DNA from: Boletus sp. NGJ
Taxonomy: Eukaryota > Basidiomycota > Agaricomycetes > Boletales > Boletaceae
Direction: 5' to 3'
Length of the DNA: 64,000 nt
NCBI GenBank assembly: GCA_019096195.1
Contig: JAGTXK010000139.1
Location: 62,001-126,000, forward strand
Of this stretch, positions 32,501 through 43,110 are shown in pieces. Both the position numbers and the translations under genes were made by a program. Positions within the stretch are counted from its first letter, which is position 1, and each line of letters opens with the position of its first letter. The notes beneath the pieces are model-generated. The model was not told the DNA's origin. It ran no database searches and saw only the letters and a list, made by a program, of their open reading frames with translations.

Positions 32501-33217
32501 ACCAAAAAAGACATGCGCTTCTGGCCGGAATGAACGTAGGCCATGACCATGCCTTCGGCTGCGGCGGTTGCCTCGTCCAAAAGGGAAGCATTTGCAATAT
32601 CCATGGCGGTCAACGACATGATCATCGTCTGATAGTTGACAAGGGACTCGAGACGGCCTGTTGCCGAAATTAGACCTGAGAAGGGAAGGGGTCGCGAGAC
32701 CTGACCTTGTGCTATCTCTGGCTGGTACGGAGTGTATGGAGTATACCAGGCAGGATTTTCCATGACCTGTAGCAGTTTTAGGCAATGTGGAGACGATGTG
32801 CGGAAGACTCACGTTTCGGAGGATGACGGGAGGGACGACGGCATTATGGTAACCCATGCCAATATAGCTCTTGAACTGGCTGTTCTGCTTTCCGAGGGCC
32901 TTTGCGCGGGCGTGGAGTTCAGACTCGCTGAGGGCAGGCATGGAGGCATCGCTGATAGTGGTGGCGGGGATACGGATGGTTGCGGGGACGGTGGCGGACA
33001 AGAAGGCATCGAGGGAATGATAACCGAGCTTGGAGAGCATGAAGGAGGTCTCCTGGTCGTCCGGACCGACGTGCCTGTCGGTGAAGGTGTCGAGGGAGTC
33101 GAAGAGCGAGGAAGGGGACTTGGCCGTCGCGAGACACCGCGCGTGGAGGTGTGTGTGCCTTGGGATGGCGGAGAGGCGGGCAAATCTGAGAGCAGATGCG
33201 GAGCGCAGGGCTGCCAT
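29519..33217 (-). CDS. GCV2: Glycine dehydrogenase (decarboxylating), P protein
   Basis: PLP enzyme of the mitochondrial glycine cleavage system; it decarboxylates glycine and passes the aminomethyl group to H protein. The multi-exon minus-strand gene starts [20 protein letters not shown], a typical presequence, followed by [10 protein letters not shown] and [20 protein letters not shown]. The PLP-lysine block is reconstructed across an intron as [18 protein letters not shown] (near 30.6 kb). The C-terminus reads [27 protein letters not shown], then YGDLNLV|CD and ends SSVEELASS. The junction between VSRVDD (about 29700) and YGDLNLV has no canonical splice that keeps frame, the only such place in the gene that I noted. 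Glycine dehydrogenase is also a known neighbour of HD loci in Agaricomycetes. Identification is certain. Confidence 0.93.
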
Positions 33218-33710
33218 GGGGGGTGAAAAGAGAGAGGGAGAGAAGGGAGGGACCGGGCAAGAGGTAAGATATAGGTGGACGATATTCACCGAGCCAGGTT
33301 CCGACACCGAGTCGATTACGCTTTTGTATCTTTGTGTGTGGTCTGCGAATCACGTCGATATGAAGTGACTCGGCCATGCCCGTCGCTTTGGTCGTGAACG
33401 CGGCGCGTTTCGCAGTTCGTCGTCGTCGTTGTCGACGGTGAGGACGAGGAGGTGAACGAGTCTCAAGATCTTCATCCATGCTCGGGGTCGATGTCGGTGG
33501 ACTATGATAAAACTACGAAAAAATCTTTTTTTATCAGAGACTTCCTTTTATGGTATATCAGTCCTGCCACGCGAGCGACACAAATTTTGATTAGCGTTTA
33601 TCTAAGCTGTGCAGTTGGCGTGTCGTTTGGACAGGCAGATTCATTCATTTCAGAGTCCAACGGGCAAGCCATCCTCTCCTCGAGCTCGGGCGCGACGGGA
33701 AATGCACTCT
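33218..33710. other. Intergenic, ARMH3-like 3' end to GCV2 start
   Basis: About 490 bp holding the GCV2 promoter and the 3' end of the ARMH3-like gene. An overlapping long frame at 33.0-33.5 kb reads through the GCV2 5' end in another frame and has no family features. A short CGTCGT repeat run at about 33419-33433 is the only oddity. Confidence 0.4.
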
Positions 33711-36452
33711 TTAACGCAGCGTACTGAATGAGGCTAACACTGCGGAAGCGGAGTGCCGATGCCATCACATCTGTCCTGCCCTCCCAAATACTGCAAGCCC
33801 AACTTACACGCTCCAGTATCTCGCCTGTTGTCAGGGCATCAGCGCGAGCCCATCGGCGCAACCGTAGCGAATAAATCCGATTACATCCTCCCCCCTGTTC
33901 CTGCTCTCCCACAGGGTCAATGCTGTCTGTGATCTGCTGCTGTCCATTCGACTCACCGCGGGTCTTCCTGTTCATCTCGTTCCTGCACAACCTGCACACC
34001 GTCCTTGTCCACAAGTCGGGCAACAATTTGCAGTGATTCCTTGGCCGTTTGTGCACCGCTCCCCGATATCTGCTCCTCATAGTAGGATATCACAGACAAC
34101 ACACGCTTGAGCGACCTCGACGCAGACTCTGACCGGAGGGACGTCCTCCGGTCCATGGCTGGCTGCGCCAGGGTCTGCAGAATTTCCGTCTGTTTCTGAA
34201 TGACATTGGACGATCGAACCAGCTCGTACTGTTACCGAACCGCATCAGCAAGATTTTTCGAGATAACAAAATTATGACGTACAATAAAAACGTAAATGTC
34301 GTCCGGCGTTGCCAAAAAGATTTCTGCCTTTGATAATGCAAAATCCACCAATCGGAGCGTCTCCGGCCAATATCAGTCTCGGGCGCCGCTTGAATTTGCT
34401 CTCGTGACCCACCTCCTGTATCAAATTCTCGACCCCACCTGTCGTCGTTAGATGGACCAGTTTGCCCGCTAGGAATCCGAGTACAGCAATAATGGCTTTC
34501 CAAAGTTCCAACCACTCGTAGTCTGTGACTCGCCCGTTGTTGACACGTTATACACACTGCGGATTCACTCCTACCTATTCGTATTCGCACCTTTTCCAGG
34601 TACCAGAGGACACGGTAGCACGTCCAGATACACGTTCTGCTCCAATGTCAGACACTATCTCGCCAAACTAACTCGTTAGAAACCACCCACGTATACGTGT
34701 ACACTTCGAGGCGTTTATGGAGATTGTGCCGAAGCCATAGTACACAGCAATCGAGCAGCGCACAAACTGGTGGACATGTCGATTCTGGCGTTGGTAACAA
34801 TGGCAGTCGCTGCATATGCTGAACAAACATGGGAGCTCTTTGCAAGAACAACATACCTGACGACAAAGCCTGATGGCTTGTACAGACTGTCCGCAAAACA
34901 CATCCATCACTCTCGGGTTCTCGGCCATAATTAACAACGTATTCATCGCGAGATTTGCGTACGCCATCGCACGCGGTGACGCAGACGACGTCCCGTGTGT
35001 CAATAGATACGAAGATAATGATAAGATGCTATATGACACAGGTGGAATGCTGGACGTGGTCGTTCCTCCGTTGTCAGTGTGCGCTGTATCCGTGAATACT
35101 CGCGTGAAAAGTGGATTGAAAAAAAGAAATTCAAAAAGCGGAAGAAGGGAGACGCTCGCTTCAATGGGCCTGCAAGCCGCGTTCGCAATCAAAGGTCGTG
35201 ACAAAGGAGTAGTACGCTCACTGGTTTTTGAACATTTCTCGCGGTGGGTCCACAGGTTGCGAGGACAATGCACGATCGGGTCTCAGAGACGTGATCAACG
35301 TCCCCACCGTCTTTGCGAACGTCGGTATCGAATCGTCCGAGATCTCTTGGTATGCCCTGATCGCGAGTAACTTCAGTGTCTGTTCCGCCATGAAAGCAAC
35401 CCCACTGCATACCTAACGGCGGTGTCACAAGCGAAATTCGCAGCCCAACATATCTTCCTCATCAATTCAATGTCGCCAGTGTCCCGGATATGTTGGAGGT
35501 ACGGATTGAGCTTTGCAGCATCTGACCTATGAAAGTTGGCGAGAAAGGAAAGTAAGAGGGTCGCTTCAAACGTATAACGTTCCGTTTCAGGCGATTTAAC
35601 GAGCTATGAAACAAATCAGCGAGTCGTTTTAGCCAGGTTAAATCATCAACGTGCATTCACTAGAGAAGGGAAGAGGTCTCTGCGGAGGAGGTACGCGCCG
35701 GGGCTCTGCTGGTTGATGCTGCTCGTATATACAATGGCTAACTGAAGGACTCGATGCCGTATACTAGCTTCCCTGTACTGTCAGTATCATGACGCGAACT
35801 AGACGTCAAACACAAACGCACCGGGAGCCTTGTCATCCCCCAGAATTTGAGCAATCATTTCGACGAATCCCTGCCAGAACACCCTTGTCAACGTCTCAAT
35901 CACGCGTATACAGCTAATTACAATTCACCATGAATACCTTGTCGCTTTCATTGATGTCACCGGCAAAAACCACCATGACCTCCCATCCTGCTAGGTTCTT
36001 TGCCAGTATGCATCGCAGCACGATTGAGAGCGTCTCGATCGCCTGCAGCCGGACGGTTGAATCCTCTTCGCTCCTAGCTGCAAATTCGACGCATGTTATG
36101 AACAGCGAGTTCAGAACCGACTACTAACGGGACGTCGTCCATAGCTTGTCAGCATACATGACTGCCATTCCAATGGTACGGAAGCTTCGGACCTTGTGTA
36201 CATGTAGACAATCGTCTTTTGGTAGTGAGGTTAAGAACTTGCTCAGGAAGTCGCGGTCAAGATCGAGGGCGAAGAAGGCGCCCCAGAACTGATGTTCCGT
36301 ATCATTGGGTGATACCTGAGCTGGGCTTAGGCCCTGGATTCAAGTCAGAGCTAGAGCGTATTACTCGTTGTAGAGAGGCTTGCCTGGAAGATCTTGGTCA
36401 ACGTTGCAGAATACCTTGAGCTTGGTTTCAACGATATCCGCGGGGTATTCAT
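33711..36452 (-). CDS. ARMH3-like armadillo-helical protein (DUF1741)
   Basis: Homologue of human ARMH3 (C10orf76), a Golgi-associated armadillo-like protein that works with PI4KB. The minus-strand gene starts MNTPRISLKPSS (36450-36452), then QASLQRVIRSSSDLNPGPK and FWGAFFALDLDRDFLSKFL, which corresponds to [20 protein letters not shown] in the human protein. Further blocks are MAYANLAMNTLLIMAENPRV (about 34.9 kb), LWKAIIAVLGFLAGKLV (about 34.5 kb), IYVFIYELVRSSNVIQKQ and RRWARADALTTGEILE; the final exon ends LLASFSTLR, matching the human end LLKEFSTIS. There are ten or more exons, and their borders in 35.3-36.2 kb were not all fixed. Its start codon is 88 bp from that of SEN15, in divergent orientation. 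Confidence 0.78.
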
Positions 36453-36540
36453 GAAGAGAATGTCGTGGTCACTGGGTGGACGTTACTCCCACCGTGACTG
36501 GCACTCAGCCTAAGGCTCACCGCTTCAGCCACAAATTACA

Positions 36541-37172
36541 ATGCAATCTCACTCGTCTGTAAGTACCTCGCCCCAAAGCGTGTCCCAGACCTGCTCAGCA
36601 TAATCCCCAGCATCCCCGTCTCGCGGAGCTCATCAAAAAATATCCAAAGTCTGCCAGCGCACTCTTTCAGACATTCAACGACGTCACGCTGGGTATGTCT
36701 TTCCCCTCGCAAGCCAACGGGATACATCATTATATGCATGTACACAGCACAGAAATGGACAGATATCCAAGTACTCGAACTTCCAAAGTGTGGACGCGGT
36801 GCGATCAAAGGGATTCGGCCGTCACTCGTGCGTACCATTTGCCTTGCGAAAAGCTAGTCCGTACAATTGATCGAGCAACTCCTTACCATCTTTCTTTCGA
36901 TGGTGACAGACTGCGGGCGAGCCACCGTCAACATGTGTCGTCGTGCCATGCGGGCTTACAGAATCCCTCAGCACATCATGGTACGTCCAAACATCCCTCT
37001 GGCGTGGCCTACCCTCCACCACTTTGACTCTCACAGGATTCGTGACGCATTCGATGCGTTAGACAACCAGCTTGCAGATGCGCCGGAAACGCTCTTTGTA
37101 GCGATCTGTTCCGAAGACTCGTCGATCGTGTACTATAAAATCAGCAAAGGCATAACTAAACCTCAAGTTTAA
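36541..37172 (+). CDS. SEN15: tRNA-splicing endonuclease subunit SEN15-like
   Basis: Non-catalytic subunit of the heterotetrameric enzyme that removes introns from pre-tRNA. Five exons (36541-36558, 36599-36692, 36748-36827, 36910-36980, 37037-37172) give 132 residues in one frame. The sequence runs HPRLAELIKKYPKSASALFQ, LAQKWTDIQVLELPKC, CVVVPCGLTESLSTSW and ends LFVAICSEDSSIVYYKISKG then ITKPQV. The SxxIVYYK strand near the C-terminus is the best family mark. Exon 1 is only 18 nt. The short spacing to the ARMH3-like start implies a compact bidirectional promoter. Fungal SEN15 diverges strongly, so the name rests on the size, the SEN15-type fold pattern and the C-terminal motif. Confidence 0.75.
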
Positions 37173-37336
37173 GAGGAAGCAGTTGATTTCCAAGCCATTG
37201 CAATCGGAGGCCTGCCGTTGTTGGTGACGGGGTGGGCATTACTGTCCAAATGCACATCACCTAGAAATAAAAGATGTCCAATTAATGCTGTGGACTTTTA
37301 TGCTAGCACTCCGACTCCCCAGACATCAATGATGTG

Positions 37337-39360
37337 TTACTGCAGCAATCCATCGAATCCTGCGTCGACCATCTCTGCAATCCAACTAGCAAGCGCTTCG
37401 TCCTTCATCCTAACACCTTCCAACATCCTTCGAACTCCTACAAATGCCCTACGACCTTTCCTTTCCCCTTCCTCTCCACCCACATAGTCCTCACTCATGA
37501 CCTCTCCGTCGTCCTCTTCCACCAATCCAGGGAATCCAAACCGCTCGCCATCCGGTCGGGGAGCTAGGTCAGTCGCAACGAACGAAGTGTGAAAGAGGAT
37601 GCGGATTATAAGCAGCGCTGTGAGAGAGCTGGACGGAGGATCAACCACGGGACGAGGGAACTTGACTGATGTAGAACGTGGCGGGGGTGGTGGACGTGAA
37701 GTCGGATTCACCAGTGGGTAGGTGTCCTCCGCGGCAACTGTAATGTTATCATCTTGTGATGGATGTCTAGCAGGAGGCTGCGAGCTTGGCATGTGTGTGA
37801 GGACATGTAGTCTCAAATACGATTTAGGCATTCGTGCAGCAGCACAAGTGGACCAGAGACAAGGTGGGTGACTAGCTTCGAGATCGCTGACATGTTGAAT
37901 CAGGTGATCGTACAATTCACCAACACTGGAGGAAGGAACTGCGCTGCACTGGGATCTGTCCCATTGACATTTGAATCGTTGACTTGCTTGCGTTTCCTTC
38001 CTCCGGGTAACTCCACGGACAACAAATCGTTGTGGTGGACCAGGAAGCACCATAGCCTGGGCTTGCGGGAATACAACATTGACGTTCTTGATCACATCTG
38101 ATGCCACAAGCACCGGGAAATGCTCGACGTGTGGTGTAAACGCGTCCTTGTAAAGGTTCCAAAAGTCGACTTGCGTAAGTTCGCCGTCTGGCTCTGCGAC
38201 GAACATAGCTTTCATCCTGGCACGCGAAGTGAACAGAATGTGCGGAACACAAACAACGGGGACATACCATTCGTAACACCGTGTTGGCTCTGGTATGGGC
38301 AGCAGCCGTTCCAACTCTTCGTTTGTCAGATCATGATCTGGTGTAACAAAGGTCGTGTTGGCAGACACTGTGCGCACTTGACCCGTGATATCTACAGAGG
38401 CCTCTTCTTCCACTTGCTCCACGAGTAGAAGGCTGACGAGAACCCTCAGAGTACTTGGCATGGATGGATGAAGGAGAAATGCCTTTGCCATCGGCGGATG
38501 CGAAAGGTGTGCATACATGTAGCTCAAAGAGGCTTCGACGAGAGGCTTGTCCATGAATAGCGGGAGGTATCGTATTGAGGCTTCGAGGGCTGGCGAGTCG
38601 GCTTCAAGCCGCGACACATTCGAGGGGTACATGAACAGCTGTCCGAGAACTGTGAGAGCCGAAATTATGAGGGTGCGATTCGACGAGTGACCTGCGATCC
38701 TGAGCAAGGTTTGGAGTGGACTGTTAACCACAGAGTTTGGATTGGGGAGAGTGATACGAAAAGAGATGGCTTGCAAAAGCTCGATGATGTTGAGAATAAA
38801 CTCGGTATTGGCATCGGACTCTGGATCGAGGTTGCTGAGAGCATTGAAAATAAGAGGTTGCGTTCGCCGGTAGTCGACGAGCTCGAGCGCATTGGGTTCG
38901 TTTGCCGCCGAGTTACGAAGGACAAAGAGGGATTCGATGGCATGTCTCCGCTTTCTGTCTGCCTCCGGAGACAAGGAGAAGAAAGAATACTTTTCCGACT
39001 CGAGGTAACCTTCCCTGACATACCATTCGGGCCATTCAAACAGCGCGACCGTCAGACCCGGGAGAGACTTTAGAATGAATAGGTCGTTGGTGCATAGCCT
39101 GTGAAGTCTGTCGAGTGCCCATCCAATCTCGGCATGGATTGTGGAACGGAGCGAGAGTACCATGCGATTAGTCGCCGTGGGCTCGGTGTACCATCCTAGG
39201 GCTATTGTCAACACATCGCTGATGGTCTGGGAGAACGCTCACGTTCGTAATCGTCTGTGACATTTGGTCCTGGTCGTTGCGCAGTCTGTGGTTGAGGATA
39301 CGCACGATACGCGGTCGTTCCCGCCGCCGCCCCCGTTCTGACTGGCGTTGTGAGCGCCAT
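37337..39360 (-). CDS. RSC9: RSC9/ARID2-like chromatin-remodelling subunit
   Basis: Subunit of the RSC-type SWI/SNF remodelling complex in the nucleus. Two exons (39243-39360 and 37337-39195) give 658 residues; the intron joins TDDYE to RWYTEPTATNRMVLSLRS, the conserved start of the family. An armadillo-like helical region follows (DRKRRHAIESLFVLRNSAAN, TLIISALTVLGQLFMYPSN). At about residues 340-440 is an RFX-like winged helix (CYEWYVPVVCVPHILFTSRA, GELTQVDFWNLYKDAF). Two C2H2-like zinc fingers come next (FKCQWDRSQCSAV with H-H pairs; PCLWSTCAAARM). A Pro/Ser linker and a C-terminal helical region close the protein. No ARID itself is visible, as is usual for fungal RSC9. Confidence 0.85.
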
Positions 39361-39465
39361 CGAATAGGGTTTGTCACGCCCCTCCTGCGAGGTACGCGCA
39401 TTGTCACGCGTTCGTCACATGTCACTCTCCTGCAGTGTCACATGTCACGCTTGTACTCGACAGCG

Positions 39466-39844
39466 ATGGCATTGATTGAAGTGCGTACTCGCAGCTGGCA
39501 TCGCTCACTTCCCGCTCACCGCTCTGTCTAGGTTATTGCCAACGATCGTTTAGGTCGTAAAGGTCTGCCATTATCTGTTTCCTCGCTCTCTATCTGACCG
39601 TCGAGCAGTTCGTGTCAAGTGCAGCCCCGACGATACTGTCGGCGACCTCAAGCGACTCATCGCTGCGCAGATAGGTACGGATTATAGGAAGATTCAGTTG
39701 AAGAAATGGTGAGCTATCGGTCCTCCCGCCCTGTCATCCTGTCAACCAATCTCTTCATTGTCTCCAAGGTACACAATTTACAAGGATCACATCACTCTCA
39801 GTGACTACGAGATTCACGATGGCATGAGTCTGGAAATGTACTAG
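39466..39844 (+). CDS. HUB1: Ubiquitin-like modifier HUB1/UBL5
   Basis: Ubiquitin-like protein that binds the spliceosome factor SNU66 and affects splice-site choice; it is not conjugated like ubiquitin. Four exons (39466-39480, 39532-39562, 39609-39708, 39769-39844) give 73 residues, the length of human UBL5. It reads [60 protein letters not shown] and [10 protein letters not shown]. Exons 1 and 2 are 15 and 31 nt. The family usually ends in a double tyrosine plus one residue; here the chain stops after a single Tyr. All introns are GT-AG. Start codon distance to RSC9's is about 105 bp, divergent. Confidence 0.95.
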
Positions 39845-40046
39845 GCAGCTCCACTGCATCGTCAACTCAACGCGTTGGGTCTGTCACGCTTTGTTTGCTG
39901 CCCCTTCACCTCACAGCACTCCACCATGTATTTTGAATTCATAGCAGTATGTGTTGCAGTTTGAATGGCCCAGTTCGATGATTCTGCGATCGGTCGCACC
40001 TTTCGCTTCACAGAAATATACAGGATCCCGAACCATAAGAGAGTTA

Positions 40047-42623
40047 TCATCTAACGAGAGTGGTCAACAACTCCGACTTGGACCTGCTCTTCATTCCCTT
40101 TCGGAAATCTTCATCCGTACCAGTCCTTGCCACCAGCATCGAAGCCGCTCGCGTCATATCTGGCTGCCTCCCAACAAAGGGTCTGAAGGTTTCTATGCTC
40201 GCTTTCCCCCTCTCCTGTGTGTGGTGTGGCAACGTGTTCGACCTCCGTGGCGTGCTCTCTTCCTGCGGATTCAAGGGAGTAATTGCCTCCGGCAGTGACG
40301 CAAGACGTGGGCCACGAGGGCCCCGCAGACCAAGCAGGGAGCCCATAGAGCCCGACCCCGTCAGCTGCCCGGCTTCCGAAACAAAATCGTGTATTCGCGA
40401 GTCGGTCCCGATAACACGATCGATCTCGTCCAAAGATGCGGAAACGTTTAGACGCTGTGTGATGGTACCCGTCGAGTCAGAAGGGGGATAGACGGATAAC
40501 GAGTCCCAACTCTCATCTCTCGCGGAGACTCCAGCCTGGGAGGCAACTGACTTTTGGGTCACACTTGACCCAATTTCACCTTCTTGCGCCACTACCGTCA
40601 TATCAGTGCTGGAGTACTTCATTCCAGGCACGGTCTCTTCAGCCGAGTCATTGCATCGGGACTTGCGGTACCATGTCTCACTGCGTGCCACGGGCTGCGG
40701 CTTGGCGCGGAGTCGCCCGTGCAATTGTGAAATGGCGGATGTTGGAGGGGGATCGATGGAGAGGAAGTTGATGATCCTGATCGGCAAAGTGACTTGGACG
40801 TCAGAGGACAGGCTACCTGTGGTAACGTTAACGTTGAGTGTGTATTCCACTTCCAGTAGCCTGACACGAGCCACAGATAAGGCATCAGGCTATCATTCGT
40901 CGATCAGAAGAATCCACGCAGATCCAGCGGCAAACAGACTGACCGGCAAGACGATGTGATGCGCAAAATCAGTCGTATCCCCAGGCCTTACCCCCGTCCA
41001 CCACCCTTTGGCGCTCGCATGCCCTTTGGCGCACTTTTGGCCCATCACAAGCTCGCTCGCGGCGACTACCTTTCTCATCGTCATTGTCTCGCACGCGTCC
41101 GGATCAATATCGGTGTCTCCCTTTCGTCCCCCGAGCGGCTTGAACACAGTTGTAGTTCTCAGAAGGGTAATGGATGCTCCCTTCACCGTCTTCTTTGACT
41201 CGTTGACGACTCGCAGGTGAATTGTACACCGTTGCCCAGCTACCCAATAAAGTCTGTGCATCGTCACACTCAGCCTTACTTTTCCACTCCCTCCCATGAA
41301 TACGGCCTTTGCAGCTTCGCTCACCAATGGACGTGGGGCAGGCGAAAGCTTCGCAGTGAGCGATAGGCGAGGCCAGATCTCGCAAGACCGATAAAAATGT
41401 GCAACGGATTCTGCCGAGGTTTCTGGGTCTTTAAGCCTGAGTGAAGCCATCGCAAAATATCTGAGCGCCACGCCTGAATGAATGTTCAGTGTGCCCTTGG
41501 CAGTCCCATAGGTACCATCTGCGGGGAGAGTCAGCGAGAAGGGTAATACATGAACGCCCTGTTTCGCCTCCGCCCAGCCATCTTCGTTGGGCGGGCATGC
41601 TAAGACGGAATCCCAAGCAGGTGCGACGTGGGACAAAAGCGCTGTACATTGATAGAACGTGCATCGTGTGTTTCCGTATGGGATTGCTTCGTATCCTACG
41701 ACGCGAACCTTTGCTTTGGATAGGAGAATTGGAGTATTTTGCTTCTTGTTGACGTTCTTGCGGACGTGAATTGTGACATGGCCTTTGAGTGCGCTGCCTT
41801 GAACACATGTCTCGCTCTCGAGTACGATATCCACCTCGACGCGGGCGCGTGGTTTCGCCTTTTCTAGAGCAAGCGCGTCGGGGTAGAGATCCTCGTTCTC
41901 TACGGTAGAGAGTGCCCCAGTGCTCATCGCTCTATGAAAGTATGTGGGTGGGATGACGGAGGCATTGCGCTTGAGCCGAAAAGCGGAGTTGCCGAGGAGG
42001 ATGCGTAATTCAGATGTGCTCTTATGGGGAGAGGCGGTGATCTGCAACAAGGTGTCGCTCGTAGACAAGCCCACGCCGTGGGGAGTGAGGTTTATCTCAT
42101 CTTGGGGTTTTCCCTTGCCTTTCGCCGTGCCTCTCCTCCCCCTCCAGGTACCTTTTTGGCTACCTTTACCCTGGGTATCCTCGCGCCAGATTTCCTTGCC
42201 CATCTCGAACGCCGCACCGACCACCGTCGGAACTGTGCTTCCACCTGGTGTGAGATAGCCCTGCTCGATCCTCTGTCCGACACGGTATCCTGAACCACCG
42301 GGCTGTGCATAGACATCGAGCTCTACCATGGAGTCGCCCATCTCGGCGAGAAGAAGACCCCGCATGGAGGATACGGAGCGGAGGGATGGGAGCCAGTTGG
42401 AGGTGACCAGGTCTGAAGGATACTGGTTGGCTGGGCTCGCGGCGGCATCGGAGGAGTTGGGAAGCGTTCCAGAACGATCGACGGGAGGTAAAATGAAAGA
42501 GGAAGTGGTGGTGGACGTAACAAGGGTGGAAGAGGGGATTGTAGACAGGTCCGGTGCGAAGAGGATGGAAGGTCTGATTCCGATTGCAAGATTTTCGCGG
42601 TGCGCTGTTACGGATTGCAACAT
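40047..42623 (-). CDS. Arrestin-like protein
   Basis: Large fungal protein with arrestin N- and C-type beta-sandwich domains, the class that includes ART-type adaptors linking plasma-membrane cargo to ubiquitin ligases. Two exons (40918-42623 and 40047-40860) give 839 residues. The N-terminal 260 residues are low in complexity. Arrestin-type strands follow: ARVEVDIVLESETCVQGSAL, HVTIHVRKN, KAKVRVVGYEAIPYG, then VHVLPFSLTLPADG and, in the C-domain, KVRLSVTMHRLYWVAGQRCT and HLRVVNESKKTVKGASITLL. The intron joins FAAGSA to LLEVEYTLNVNVTTG. The tail is Ser/Thr-rich and acidic-basic mixed. I see no clear PPxY motif, so ligase recruitment is uncertain. The start at 42623 is the first ATG of the frame; an upstream exon is possible. 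Confidence 0.75.
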
Positions 42624-43110
42624 TGGTCGACTACGGTCACCCGTTTGGACAATCGACGATGCTGAGATGCTGTGGGACAAGAACAAGAACAAGAAGCATA
42701 ATTTGTGAACACACGACGGGGTTCATTTGGAAGTGGACCGTTCGTCAGTCAGGAGGCAGAGATCCGTGGTCATCTCGATCCAGTCCAAGGACATGAATCG
42801 GTAAACGGTTTTCCAGGCAAGAAAAAGGCGTCATTGTATGTGGGACCACAAGGCAGAGAGCTGTGTTTGGCAGCGTACCACGAAGGCAACACGAGGCCCG
42901 GCAAGCCATCCTGTAAAATTGTGGAGTCCTCGTTGGATGTTGGAGGGAGAAAAAGAAAAACATGACGATTTGTCTCGCACCGGATCAGCACAGCGCCAAG
43001 TTGCCTCGTGTCTACCACGCGCCCCGCCCCGCTCCTGCCAGCTGCGGTGTCATCGACTCGGATCGCTGGTATATAAACATCCCCACAATCGTCGCATATC
43101 TCATACAACA
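42624..43110. other. Intergenic, divergent arrestin-like and VTA1
   Basis: About 490 bp between divergent starts. It should hold both promoters, including a TATA-like site near VTA1. No other gene is evident. Confidence 0.4.
43070..43077 (+). promoter_or_regulatory. TATA-like element of VTA1
   Basis: The sequence TATATAAA lies 34-41 bp upstream of the VTA1 ATG. Position and sequence fit a core promoter with a very short 5' leader; this is inference. Confidence 0.4.

Noticed and set aside
32732-33226. 164-codon plus-strand frame opposite GCV2
   Set aside because: Antisense shadow of the conserved first exons of glycine dehydrogenase; composition Gly/Glu-rich as expected for such shadows.
32919-33479. 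186-codon minus-strand frame overlapping the GCV2 start
   Set aside because: Arg- and Pro-rich, runs in another frame over the GCV2 presequence, and has no family features.
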